This document shows, in pieces, positions 39,917 to 49,271 of a stretch of 64,000 nucleotides of DNA (positions are counted from its first letter, which is position 1; each line of letters begins with the position of its first letter). The position numbers were made by a program, and so were the translations under genes. The stretch comes from an uncultured Bacteroidales bacterium (lineage in GTDB: Bacteria; Bacteroidota; Bacteroidia; Bacteroidales; Bacteroidaceae). The notes below the pieces were generated by a model, which saw only the letters and a list, made by a program, of their open reading frames with translations, was not told where the DNA came from and made no database searches. Location: positions 15,394 to 79,393 of the forward strand of contig CALEFD010000107.1 in NCBI GenBank assembly GCA_937876995.1, written 5' to 3'.

Positions 39917-42415
39917 TTATAGTTTCACCTTAGTATTCTTTCCTGAATAATCTACAATGACACCTGCAGTTGTTTCAATACCAGCACCATTACCTTCCGA
40001 AACAAGAACAATATTAAATTTGCGTGACTGTTCCATACCATCAAAAGAGCCCTGACGTTTACCTATTTGCAACGTATTTGCCTTATCGTTCCATTTGAAT
40101 TCTATTGTTGAATAGGCGCCGTGCTCATAATTGTAGTTATCACCTTCGTCCTCATAGAGAACAAAACTGCCATCTGCACCTTTATATATACGAACTTCAA
40201 TAGGTTCATTTGATTCTTCCCAAGAATACTGCTTAACCGGACCCATAGGAACAATTGAACCCGCACGAACAAATACAGGAATATAATCTATTGGAGCTGC
40301 AGTCTTTATAGTCTGACCTGCTTTGTGGCTCTGACCTGTCCAGAAATTGTACCAAAGACCATCACCTGGCAAATACACCTGGCGGCTCTTTTCTATACCC
40401 TTTAGTTCTTCTGAATTAACACCATAATACATTGGGTCTGTTACCGGACATGCCATAAATGCCGGACCAAACATAAACTGATCTGCTATATCCTTAACAT
40501 TTTCATCGTTACGGAAATCAAACATCAACGGACGTGTCATTGTATAGTTATTGTTTGTAACCATAGCCATAAGCGAATAGTTGTATGGAAGTAATCTGTA
40601 GCGCAGATGAATCTGTGTCAGGATACTTTCATAGAATGGCTCGCCAGGATTACCAAATTGCCATGGTTCACGTGGGAAATCACATCCGTGACTACGGAAT
40701 AGAGGCATCCACTGACTGAATTGTAAATTACGAACATAAAATTCTCTATATCCATAATCGGCCGGTCCTCTCTGGTAATCGCCTGCCCAATACCATGAGC
40801 CACCATTCTTTACAAAGAAAGCTCCGGCATCTATAGTCCAATAAGGACAACCCGTAACAAAGAAGTTCATACCTGCAGGTATCCATGCTTTAAAGTCATC
40901 CCAGTTTGCTTTAGTATCGCCATTCCAAACAATGGTTGCATAACGCTGCTGTCCTGCATAGCTTGAACGAGTCAGATTTACCACTCGTTTTTCTTCTGTT
41001 GTAGCACGCTGGTTTTCATACAATCCCTGTGAATGATATAACGAATATGTATTAGCACGCAATTCACCAAGAAGATTATTTAATTCTTTAGTATTCTTTT
41101 CAAATCTTGCAGCCGGATCATTGCCAATAGAGTTGCTACGATGATTCCAGTCGCCGTCCACAGGCTCTGTACCATCACACCACCACGCATCAACGTCAAG
41201 TGAGAACAGGTTTTTGTTCACAAATTCGTCCCAATACATTTTTCTTGCATCGGCCTGATATGCATCATATATACCGCGACCCAAAGTATATCCTAAAGGA
41301 TCCATAAGTTCTGCTTCATCACCATTGGCAGTAGGCCATATAGAGAGCATAAATTTTGCATTCTTATCGTGAACACCTTTGATCATCTTATCAGGGTTAG
41401 GATAGCTCTTTTCATAAAATTTTTTATGTCCCCACCATGATGGATTCCAATAGTTCCAGTCCTGAACTATAACATCAATAGGAATTTGTGATTCACGGAA
41501 TCTGGTTAATACACTATCTATATCGTGCGGATTTGCATAACGCTCTTTAGACTGTACATATCCCAAAAGATAACGAGGCAACATAGGAACTGTTCCTGTA
41601 AGAGTACGGAATTCATCTACAATCATATCAAATTCCGGACCATACATAAAGAAATAATCAACGCTGTTTACAGCATTCATCTGCATATAACTACCTGCTG
41701 CATCATCATGAAATTCCATAGTAGAACCTACATTGAAAAGCAGACCATACCCCATAGAGGACATAAGAACAGGCACAGTGGCTTTCAAATTATGTTGATA
41801 CAGATACTGCATTGTTCCACGTAAATTATAATAAGGTTCCTGATGTGAACCTAATCCGTAGAGCGCTTCACCGTCTTGCCATTTATAGTTTACAACAGCC
41901 TTCCAGGCAGTTCCAATAGGCTGGTCAGATACAATATTGGAAATTTTAACATCGCCATTTGCTGTCTTCTCTATCACACTGTTTGAATCATCATACACCA
42001 CATTATGTATCTCCACCTGTTCAGTTGTTCGCGGAGTTAACTGATTTTCTGTCAGTAACAATTCGCCATAGGCATTATAAAAACTTACTGCACCACTCTT
42101 TTTAGAAACAATTACAGTGATACCACTGGTTTTCATTGTAATTGATTCATCACTCTCTTTGTACTTGATTTTTACTTTTGATGGCTGGTAATTGACCAAA
42201 ACATTTGTTTCATTTTCTAGAATATCGCCTTGGGGTACATATTGTACTCTTACAACATCACTATTTACAAAAGACACGGAGAGTTTTTCACCAGAATGAT
42301 CTGCTATTAAACCACAATCTGTTTTAACCCAGTCTGCTCTTGACATTAACGAAAGAGACACAACCAATACAAACAGCACTGTTCTCTTTGAGAAAAGTTG
42401 ATAAATATTCTTCAT
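39917..42415 (-). CDS. Secreted GH31 alpha-glycosidase
   Basis: 832 residues from ATG 42415 (MKNIYQLFSK); the open frame continues upstream but would run across the promoter and start of the divergent antiporter gene. Signal sequence to about residue 27. N-terminal beta-sandwich (about 30-270), then the GH31 barrel with nucleophile D414 in WWCDGTEP and probable acid/base D500 in WNGDTKANWDD. Then FRSHGCDFPREPW and a DUF5110-type C-terminal beta domain. It is an alpha-glucosidase or alpha-xylosidase. Adjacent aqpZ does not narrow this. Exported, periplasmic or outer membrane. Confidence 0.9.
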   Translation of the reverse strand: MKNIYQLFSKRTVLFVLVVSLSLMSRADWVKTDCGLIADHSGEKLSVSFVNSDVVRVQYVPQGDILENETNVLVNYQPSKVKIKYKESDESITMKTSGITVIVSKKSGAVSFYNAYGELLLTENQLTPRTTEQVEIHNVVYDDSNSVIEKTANGDVKISNIVSDQPIGTAWKAVVNYKWQDGEALYGLGSHQEPYYNLRGTMQYLYQHNLKATVPVLMSSMGYGLLFNVGSTMEFHDDAAGSYMQMNAVNSVDYFFMYGPEFDMIVDEFRTLTGTVPMLPRYLLGYVQSKERYANPHDIDSVLTRFRESQIPIDVIVQDWNYWNPSWWGHKKFYEKSYPNPDKMIKGVHDKNAKFMLSIWPTANGDEAELMDPLGYTLGRGIYDAYQADARKMYWDEFVNKNLFSLDVDAWWCDGTEPVDGDWNHRSNSIGNDPAARFEKNTKELNNLLGELRANTYSLYHSQGLYENQRATTEEKRVVNLTRSSYAGQQRYATIVWNGDTKANWDDFKAWIPAGMNFFVTGCPYWTIDAGAFFVKNGGSWYWAGDYQRGPADYGYREFYVRNLQFSQWMPLFRSHGCDFPREPWQFGNPGEPFYESILTQIHLRYRLLPYNYSLMAMVTNNNYTMTRPLMFDFRNDENVKDIADQFMFGPAFMACPVTDPMYYGVNSEELKGIEKSRQVYLPGDGLWYNFWTGQSHKAGQTIKTAAPIDYIPVFVRAGSIVPMGPVKQYSWEESNEPIEVRIYKGADGSFVLYEDEGDNYNYEHGAYSTIEFKWNDKANTLQIGKRQGSFDGMEQSRKFNIVLVSEGNGAGIETTAGVIVDYSGKNTKVKL

Positions 42416-42496
42416 AATTACTATAATTTGCACTTTGGGTGATAAAGATAGTAAATAAAAAAGCATTATTAACACTTTTAGTATCATATTTAAGAG

Positions 42497-42504
42497 TAAC
42501 TTTG
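42497..42504 (+). promoter_or_regulatory. -7 promoter box TAACTTTG for the CaCA antiporter
   Basis: Exact TAnnTTTG match 29 nt before ATG 42534. It also argues against the longer GH31 start. Confidence 0.6.
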
Positions 42505-42533
42505 CGTCGTTTTTTAATTTAAAGTGTAAAAAT

Positions 42534-43529
42534 ATGGTTTTGACAGTATGTAAACTGCTGATTGGATTAGTGTTGCTGTTTTTGGGAGGTAATTGGTTAG
42601 TTGATGGTGGCGTAGCCATAGCTAAACGTTTTAAGATTTCTCCGTTAGTGATTGGTATGACCATAGTAGCTATGGGTACATCGGCACCGGAACTTATAGT
42701 AAGTTTGTTAGCTGCAGCCAAAGGCAATAGCGGCATTGCAATGGGTAACGTCATTGGTTCTAACATTGCCAATATCGGTTTAATACTTGGATTAACTGCT
42801 TTAATATGCCCCATTATTGCAAAAGGAAAAGATATAGTACTTAACGGACTTGCTATGATTATTATATCTGCTATATTGGTACTTATGTCATTTACAAATC
42901 ACGGATTGTCACGCATAGATGGCGCTATTCTGGTATTTGGTCTTATTCTGTTTATCACAATTTCCATTATAAGTGGCAAGAAGAGCAAACAACCGGAAAA
43001 CGAAGAAGACGACACTCCATCTATGAAACTTCTACCTGCATTTCTGCTTGTAGTTGTATCTTGCGGTATGTTGGCTTTTGGCGCAGATATGCTGATAGAC
43101 AATGCCACAATCATTGCTAAAGCATTAAACATAAGCGACAAAGTTATAGGTTTGACAATTGTTGCACTTGGAACAAGTCTTCCGGAACTTGCAGCATCAC
43201 TTATAGCTGCAACAAAAAAACAGATGGATATTTCATTGGGTAACGTTATAGGTTCCAATATCTTTAATATACTTGCTGTTCTTGGAATATCATCAACCAT
43301 CTGCCCTATCCCGGTTGATTTCTCTATATATGATGCCGATTTTGTATATATGCTATTATTCAGTACTTTGCTCATTATATTTATACTACCCTGGAAATCA
43401 AACATCAAGAGATATCAGGGCACACGCTCCGTATCGGCATTTAAAAGCCTGACAAACGGCGTGTTAGGCCGAATATCAGGCTTCATATTAATGGTTGTTT
43501 ACGTCTATTACGTAATAAGACTATTCTAA
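42534..43529 (+). CDS. Calcium/sodium antiporter (CaCA family, YrbG-like)
   Basis: 331 residues with about ten membrane segments in two inverted halves. Each half carries the alpha-repeat: VAMGTSAPELIVSLLAAAKG with GNVIGSNIANIGLILG, and VALGTSLPELAASLIAATKK with GNVIGSNIFNILAVLG. These are the ion-binding repeats of Na+/Ca2+ exchangers. It exports Ca2+ across the inner membrane. The stop overlaps the stop of the convergent OPT gene by 4 bp. The near-palindrome at 43502-43520 just before the stop may act as a terminator. Confidence 0.93.
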   Translation: MVLTVCKLLIGLVLLFLGGNWLVDGGVAIAKRFKISPLVIGMTIVAMGTSAPELIVSLLAAAKGNSGIAMGNVIGSNIANIGLILGLTALICPIIAKGKDIVLNGLAMIIISAILVLMSFTNHGLSRIDGAILVFGLILFITISIISGKKSKQPENEEDDTPSMKLLPAFLLVVVSCGMLAFGADMLIDNATIIAKALNISDKVIGLTIVALGTSLPELAASLIAATKKQMDISLGNVIGSNIFNILAVLGISSTICPIPVDFSIYDADFVYMLLFSTLLIIFILPWKSNIKRYQGTRSVSAFKSLTNGVLGRISGFILMVVYVYYVIRLF

Positions 43530-45523
43530 CATTTTTTCTTCTTCAAGACAGACATTACGAAGTAGATAATCAGAACCGCATACATTACAATTGAAAGCCA
43601 TTCGGCAGCCGATGTAGCATTCCAATTGTACATATAGAGATCAAGTCCTGCAAATTTCAGGGCAGCACTGACCACGCCCATAAGTGCACCACCTGCAATA
43701 AAACCGGATGCCAACAATGTTCCATGTTCTACTCTCTCCTTGTTTAGGGCTGTATCTTTAGAACGTGAACCTACATACCAATTGATCAGACCACCCACTA
43801 CCAATGGAATATTCAGTTCAAACGGAATAAACATACCCAATGCAAACGATAGTGCTGAGATTCCGCAGAAATTGAGGATAAGCGCTATTACTGCACCTGT
43901 TGCATAGAGCCACCAAGGTGCTCCTGTACCTGACATAAGCGGATCAATAACAGCTGCCATAGCATTTGCCTGAGGTGCAACCAATGCATTTTCGCCAACA
44001 AAGCCGTATGTTTTATTCAGAATTATCAAAACTCCTCCTACAGTAAGAGCAGACACTAATGTACCCAAGAATTTCCAACCCTGCTGAGTAGCCGGTGTAG
44101 AACCCAGCCAATAACCTATCTTAAGGTCTGTAATAAAACCACCTGCCATGGACAATGCTGTACAAACCACACCACCCATTATAAGAGCTGCTACAATACC
44201 GGCAGTACCCTTTAAACCTACAAACACCATAATTACAGATGCAAGGATAAGAGTCATCAATGTCATACCCGATACAGGATTACTACCTACTATAGCTATA
44301 GCGTTAGCTGCAACAGTAGTAAACAGGAATGCAATTATTCCTACTACCAAAATACCTACCACTGCATGTAAGAGATTGAAATCCATTACTCCAAAGTAGA
44401 AGAACATAAACACAGCAATTAAAGCAACTATTACACCACCAACAACTATCTTCATAGGCAGATCGCGTTGTGTTCTTGGAGTAGCTTGTGCCGTTGCATT
44501 GTTTTTACTGCCCTTCAATTCTCTACCTGCCAAACCTACAGCACTCTTTATTACCGGCCATGATTTTATAATACCCAATATACCTGCCATTGCAATACCA
44601 CCTATACCTATATGACGCGCGTAGCTTGTAAATATCACTTCTGGTTCCATAGATGCAATAGGGTCTGTGATAGCCGGGTTCAATGACTGCAAGAATGTAT
44701 CACCTAAAAGTGGCAGCAATGGCACTATTACAAACCATACCACTGCAGATCCGGCAGCAATTATACAAGCATATTTCAAACCAACTATATAACCCAAACC
44801 AAGTACCGCTGCACCAGTATTAATACTGAACACCAATTTTGCTTTAGTTGCCAACGCAGTACCCCAAGCACATACTCTTGAAGTAAAAGCCTCTCTCCAT
44901 AATCCGAATGTGGCAACAACAAAATCAAATATACCACCTATCAAACCTGATATAATAAGCGGTTTTGCTTGTCCGGCACCCTTTTCACCCGAAATAAGAA
45001 CCTGTGTGGTAGCTGTTGCTTCCGGAAAGGGATATTTACCGTGCATATCCTTTACAAAATACTTTCTGAATGGAATAAGGAACAGAATACCTAACACTCC
45101 TCCCAACAAAGAGCTAAGGAATACCTGCATAAAGTTTACAGTCATATCGGGGTATTTAGCCTGTAGTATGTATAGTGCAGGCAGAGTAAATATAGCTCCC
45201 GCCACAATTACACCCGAACAAGAGCCAATTGACTGAATAATAACATTTTCGCCAAGAGCATTTTTCCTTTTGGTAAGCGTAGAAACACCTACTGCAATAA
45301 TAGCAATCGGAATTGCGGCTTCAAATACCTGACCTACTTTTAGTCCTAAGTAAGCTGCTGCAGCAGAAAATATTACTGCCATAAGAATACCCCAGCCTAT
45401 CGACCAAAAATTAGCTTCGGGATAAGCCTTGCCCGGTTGCATTACCGGCTGATACTCTTCACCCTCTTTTAATTCTCGATAAGCATTTTCCGGCAGTTCC
45501 ACCGGTCTTTTTTCTTCTTCCAT
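43526..45523 (-). CDS. OPT-family oligopeptide/metallophore transporter
   Basis: 665 residues and about 15 membrane segments. N-terminal cytoplasmic stretch, then ANFWSIGWGILMAVIFSAAAAYLGLKVGQVFEAAIPIAI and KYPFPEATATTQVLIS, hallmarks of prokaryotic OPT proteins, and NPVSGMTLMTL further on. OPT proteins import small peptides or metal chelates by proton symport. Monocistronic. The end overlaps the antiporter gene by 4 bp. Substrate unknown. Confidence 0.92.
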   Translation of the reverse strand: MEEEKRPVELPENAYRELKEGEEYQPVMQPGKAYPEANFWSIGWGILMAVIFSAAAAYLGLKVGQVFEAAIPIAIIAVGVSTLTKRKNALGENVIIQSIGSCSGVIVAGAIFTLPALYILQAKYPDMTVNFMQVFLSSLLGGVLGILFLIPFRKYFVKDMHGKYPFPEATATTQVLISGEKGAGQAKPLIISGLIGGIFDFVVATFGLWREAFTSRVCAWGTALATKAKLVFSINTGAAVLGLGYIVGLKYACIIAAGSAVVWFVIVPLLPLLGDTFLQSLNPAITDPIASMEPEVIFTSYARHIGIGGIAMAGILGIIKSWPVIKSAVGLAGRELKGSKNNATAQATPRTQRDLPMKIVVGGVIVALIAVFMFFYFGVMDFNLLHAVVGILVVGIIAFLFTTVAANAIAIVGSNPVSGMTLMTLILASVIMVFVGLKGTAGIVAALIMGGVVCTALSMAGGFITDLKIGYWLGSTPATQQGWKFLGTLVSALTVGGVLIILNKTYGFVGENALVAPQANAMAAVIDPLMSGTGAPWWLYATGAVIALILNFCGISALSFALGMFIPFELNIPLVVGGLINWYVGSRSKDTALNKERVEHGTLLASGFIAGGALMGVVSAALKFAGLDLYMYNWNATSAAEWLSIVMYAVLIIYFVMSVLKKKKC

Positions 45524-45690
45524 ATAATTAAGTTTAAGTTAATTTACTGCTATAGATTAGTGCGAAGATAAGAATTTTTAACCAAAACCACCAAAATCAT
45601 ATACATAAATAGGTAGTTTTTTAGTTTTATCACTTATCTTTACCGCAAGAAATATGAATTTAATTTTATTACAAACAAATAATCCACTTT

Positions 45691-46566
45691 ATGAAAAAGA
45701 TTAAATTATTTGCAGCAGTAGCTGCAGTAGCACTGTCACTAAACGTAAGTGCACAAGAAAAGAGCAAAGTGATAGAAAATGGCGGCTCAGGTGAATACAA
45801 AGCTATCATGATGGAAGAGGCATCACTGCCTACCCACACTATTTTCCGCCCAGCCGATTTAAAACCATTTGATAAAAAGAATCCACTTCCTATTCTTGTA
45901 TGGGGTAATGGTGCCTGCGCAAACAATCCAAGAGAACATATAAATTTCTTGAACGAAATTGCTTCACATGGTTTTATGGTTGTTGCTATAGGTCCCAGTT
46001 TTAGTCAGGGTGCAAACCGTTCAGAATCTTCACAACTTATAGATGCACTTGATTGGGCACTTGCTCAGAATGCAGATAAGAACAGTCCTTATTACAAGAA
46101 GCTTGACGCAGAAAATGTTGCAGCTGCAGGTATGTCATGCGGTGGTCTGCAAACTCTTGATGTTGCAAAAGACGAACGTCTGAAGACTATCATGGTATGT
46201 AACAGCGGTCTGTTCACTAATGCAGCAGGTGCAGTTCCGGGTATGCCAATGCCTGAAAAAGAGCGTCTGGCTGAGATTCATACTCCAGTTCTATACATGT
46301 TGGGTGGTCCTACAGATATTGCATACGAAAATGGTATGGATGATTTTAAACGTATTGATCACGTTCCTGTATTTGCAGCAAACCTTCCTGTAGGTCATGG
46401 TGGTACATACGGTCAGCCATTGGGTGGTGAATATAGTATTGTTGCAACTGCATGGTTAAGCTGGCAGCTAAAGGGCGATGATGAAGCCGGAACAATGTTC
46501 ACAGGTACAGAGTGTGGTCTTTCAAAAAGAGAAGGTTGGACTGTAGATAAAAAGAATATTCCATAA
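45691..46566 (+). CDS. Secreted alpha/beta-hydrolase
   Basis: 291 residues with a signal peptide (FAAVAAVALSLNVSAQ). Alpha/beta-hydrolase elements: ILVWGNGACANNPREHINFL, HGFMVVAIG, nucleophile elbow GMSCGG (Ser at about residue 150), GGPTDIAY (likely acid) and a late GHGG His. The elbow form G-x-S-C-G-G is typical of a PET-hydrolase/dienelactone-like lipase or esterase group found in Bacteroidetes. The substrate is unknown; an esterase acting in the periplasm is likely. Free-standing gene. Confidence 0.8.
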   Translation: MKKIKLFAAVAAVALSLNVSAQEKSKVIENGGSGEYKAIMMEEASLPTHTIFRPADLKPFDKKNPLPILVWGNGACANNPREHINFLNEIASHGFMVVAIGPSFSQGANRSESSQLIDALDWALAQNADKNSPYYKKLDAENVAAAGMSCGGLQTLDVAKDERLKTIMVCNSGLFTNAAGAVPGMPMPEKERLAEIHTPVLYMLGGPTDIAYENGMDDFKRIDHVPVFAANLPVGHGGTYGQPLGGEYSIVATAWLSWQLKGDDEAGTMFTGTECGLSKREGWTVDKKNIP

Positions 46567-46670
46567 GTGAAAATCACAAAAAACATGAAAAATTATTCAC
46601 TTGTGAACAATTTTATTAAACAGTAGATTATTTTTATACACTAGTTATTTTATTTAGCCATATCTTCGCA

Positions 46671-46678
46671 GTATATAT
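46671..46678 (+). promoter_or_regulatory. Possible -7 box TATCTTCG
   Basis: TAnnTTCG variant 10 nt before the lipoprotein start at 46689. This leaves an extremely short leader. Confidence 0.35.
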
Positions 46679-46688
46679 TGCATGAGAT

Positions 46689-47075
46689 ATGGCTAAATTA
46701 TTTAAAGATAAATTACTGACCATTATTATTACATTATCTATCTCTTTGTTTATAGGTTGTAGCCAAGAGAAGATGCAAATGAATACATATAGATTCATAA
46801 GCTATTCTTGTATATCAGACGCTTCCGATTGTTCAGAAATATACAACACGTTTCCTATTAACGAAAACTTCATTATCTACGATACAAAAAGCAATGCAGA
46901 TGCGCAGATGATAGAGATGTTTAAAAACTATGTTGCAATTGTCGATTCCAAAGAACTAGGAAAAAAAATATATCAAGGTGACTATTGCAGAATACATCTA
47001 TGCGAAATTAAAGATGGAGAAAGCTTGCAAATTATTCGAGATATAACTTGTAAAGAGTGGAGACATATTGAATAA
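46689..47075 (+). CDS. Small lipoprotein of unknown function
   Basis: 128 residues. A basic N-terminus, hydrophobic segment and lipobox SLFIGC (Cys24) indicate a lipoprotein. The remaining about 100 residues have several Cys (C55, C62 and two or three near the C-terminus), which could form disulfides, and no recognised domain. It precedes the deaminase gene by 32 nt with its own possible promoter box. Function not assigned. Confidence 0.6.
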   Translation: MAKLFKDKLLTIIITLSISLFIGCSQEKMQMNTYRFISYSCISDASDCSEIYNTFPINENFIIYDTKSNADAQMIEMFKNYVAIVDSKELGKKIYQGDYCRIHLCEIKDGESLQIIRDITCKEWRHIE

Positions 47076-47090
47076 AACACTACCTTCGCA

Positions 47091-47098
47091 TAAACAAA
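47091..47098 (+). promoter_or_regulatory. Possible -7 box TACCTTCG before the deaminase gene
   Basis: TAnnTTCG variant ending 9 nt before ATG 47108. If used, the transcript would be nearly leaderless. Confidence 0.35.
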
Positions 47099-47107
47099 AA
47101 ACAGTTT

Positions 47108-48415
47108 ATGAATATTCTAATCAAAAACGGTACTATTCTGCCTATGAATGTGGCAGATGATATGCCAAAATATTTCAAAGGTAATTTAGGGATTGAAGGT
47201 AACAGAATCAGTTTTGTAAGTGCAGAACAGAGTGATGTAGATATCTTCCGGGCCAAACATCAAGACAATTGCAAAATAATAGATGCATCAGGATGTATTG
47301 TAATGCCCGGTCTTATCAACACCCACACTCATATAGCAATGACACTGCTTCGAGGCATATCTGACGATGTCCCTTTGATGGAGTGGCTAAACGAACACAT
47401 CTGGCCTGTAGAGGCTCATATGGGATACAACGAAATACTTATAGGAGCAAAACTTGGTGCTCTTGAAATGCTAAAAGGAGGAACTACCACGTTTGTAGAT
47501 ATGTATCCATACGAAGAAGCTGTAGCAGAGGCATCGGAAGAGGCCGGAATAAGAGCCATTGTATCGCCTTGTGCTATGGATTTCAGAATGCCACATTTTG
47601 AAGAAGACTGGCGTGCTGTACAAAAAAGATTCAGTAACAGCAATCTGGTTAGCATGATGATTGGTGTGCATGCTATTTACACTTGTTCCCCGGAAAACAT
47701 GAAACATGCTATGGAACTATCAGAACAACTTTCTACAGGTATTCATATTCATCACTCTGAGACTCAAGACGAAGAAAAGACTGTTAGAGAACGCTACAAC
47801 GCAAATCCAACAGAACATTTGGTAAATGTAGGATTGATAAAACGCCCTACTCTTGCTGCACACTGCGTATATATGTCCGATGAAGACATTACAACATTTG
47901 CAGAAAACAATGTATCTGTAGCATATAACCCACAAAGTAATATGAAATTGGCATCGGGAATAGCTCCAATAGCAAAGATGCTTGATGCAGGTGTAAACGT
48001 ATCTATAGGTACAGATGGAGCTTCGTCCAATAACGATCTGGATATGTGGGATGAAATGCGTACTGCTTCACTACTACAAAAGGTCAACACCATGAATCCA
48101 TGCGTATTGACAGCATACCAGGTACTGCAGATGGCTACTGTAAATGGTGCAAAAGCTATAGGCAAAGAGGGTGAATTAGGTATTCTTCAGGAAGGAGCAT
48201 TGGCAGACATTATTCTTGTAGATTTTGAAAAGCCACATCTATACCCACATACAAACCTTATTTCGGAATTGGTTTACAGTTGCCACGCATCGGATGTAGA
48301 TACAGTTATAGTTAATGGTGAGATTGTTGTGGAAAACAGAAAGTGCACAACCATGGACGAAACCAAAGTGTGCACCGATGCTCAAAACACAATAGAAAAA
48401 CTTTTGAATCAATAA
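47108..48415 (+). CDS. MTA/SAH deaminase-type amidohydrolase
   Basis: 435 residues. Metal-binding motifs of the ATZ/TRZ amidohydrolase group: INTHTHIAM, HIHHSETQDE, AAHCVYM and SIGTDGASSNNDLDMWDE; the region DVPLMEWLNEHIWPVE is characteristic of 5'-methylthioadenosine/S-adenosylhomocysteine deaminases (MtaD). It likely deaminates MTA, SAH or a related adenosine to the inosine form in the cytoplasm. The stop overlaps the convergent BACON gene by 7 bp. Guanine or chlorohydrolase-type substrates cannot be excluded. Confidence 0.87.
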   Translation: MNILIKNGTILPMNVADDMPKYFKGNLGIEGNRISFVSAEQSDVDIFRAKHQDNCKIIDASGCIVMPGLINTHTHIAMTLLRGISDDVPLMEWLNEHIWPVEAHMGYNEILIGAKLGALEMLKGGTTTFVDMYPYEEAVAEASEEAGIRAIVSPCAMDFRMPHFEEDWRAVQKRFSNSNLVSMMIGVHAIYTCSPENMKHAMELSEQLSTGIHIHHSETQDEEKTVRERYNANPTEHLVNVGLIKRPTLAAHCVYMSDEDITTFAENNVSVAYNPQSNMKLASGIAPIAKMLDAGVNVSIGTDGASSNNDLDMWDEMRTASLLQKVNTMNPCVLTAYQVLQMATVNGAKAIGKEGELGILQEGALADIILVDFEKPHLYPHTNLISELVYSCHASDVDTVIVNGEIVVENRKCTTMDETKVCTDAQNTIEKLLNQ

Positions 48416-49266
48416 TTTGATAAATCCAAAACAGATATTCCTGTCATCTTTTCTATTGTAAAACCATTGCTTTCTCGTACAGCTACGTTTACAACATATT
48501 CTCCGGGATGTTCATAAGAATGTTCCGGAGAACTCATATAGTAGCCCTCGGTTATGCCATCGCCCCAATCTACTACAGCCTGTGGTGCTTTTCCTACAAA
48601 ATCGGGTGCTGACACTGCACTACCGGTATATGTAAACTCTACTATATCGGGCATACCATATTGATTAATCATTATCTCTTTTTTCTTTCCTTCAGTCAAT
48701 TCGGTAAAGATAATTTTTCCCTTTCTGGTAACTTTTTCACTATTCTTATCTATAACAAACTGCAATTCTTCCTTAATTACAGCTTTAGTTTCCAGTTGAC
48801 TAATCCATTCTGCACCCTCTACTATCTCTATTGAGTATTCAGAATTGGTCTCCATCTGCACAAACAATGTATCGCCCATATAATCAATATAGGCACCTGC
48901 CATATCCAAATCCATAATCATACGTAATCGCTGTGCAACCTTAATGGTTACGGAAGCATCGCCGGCATCTACACGCACATAGCCTTCGCGAGATGATTCT
49001 GATTCATTCTTCTTTACTCGAATAGTAAGTTGCGACGTTCCACTTTCAGACTGCGCATTAGGAAGTGATATCCAATTACTCTCTGTAGAGGCTACCCACT
49101 GTCTGTTGGCAGAAATATTCACCTTTACAGATTCACCTTCGCCGGAAATAGAAAACTCTGTTACATCTGCGCTTACCACATCGGGTATCTCCTTTTTACA
49201 CGATACCATTAAACTGCATATAACAGCCAATACTATAGGGATATATCTAAAAAACTTCATAATCAT
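48409..49266 (-). CDS. BACON-domain lipoprotein downstream of the C10 peptidase
   Basis: 285 residues, or 283 from the ATG at 49260 (MKFFRYIPI). Lipobox LMVSC. One clear BACON domain at about 38-118 (SISGEGESVKVNISANRQWVASTESNWISL ... GYVRVDAGDASVTIKVAQ), a second BACON-like repeat at about 125-205 (VQMETNSEYSIEIVEGAEWI), then a PKD-like module (VDWGDGITEGYYMSSPEHSYEHPGEYVV). BACON domains are adhesion/carbohydrate or mucin-related folds. It lies 5 nt after the C10 peptidase, so it is co-transcribed; it could be its surface partner or inhibitor. Confidence 0.82.
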   Translation of the reverse strand: MIMKFFRYIPIVLAVICSLMVSCKKEIPDVVSADVTEFSISGEGESVKVNISANRQWVASTESNWISLPNAQSESGTSQLTIRVKKNESESSREGYVRVDAGDASVTIKVAQRLRMIMDLDMAGAYIDYMGDTLFVQMETNSEYSIEIVEGAEWISQLETKAVIKEELQFVIDKNSEKVTRKGKIIFTELTEGKKKEIMINQYGMPDIVEFTYTGSAVSAPDFVGKAPQAVVDWGDGITEGYYMSSPEHSYEHPGEYVVNVAVRESNGFTIEKMTGISVLDLSNY

Positions 49267-49271
49267 ACTAT

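Noticed and set aside
42416..42814. N-terminal extension of the GH31 frame to 42814
   Set aside because: It would cover the promoter and first 280 bases of the divergent antiporter gene and encodes no signal peptide; the ATG at 42415 is followed by one.
46590..46625. Near-palindrome TTCACTTGTGAA after the secreted hydrolase as terminator
   Set aside because: Stem is short, imperfect at the centre and AT-rich, with no clear T-run.
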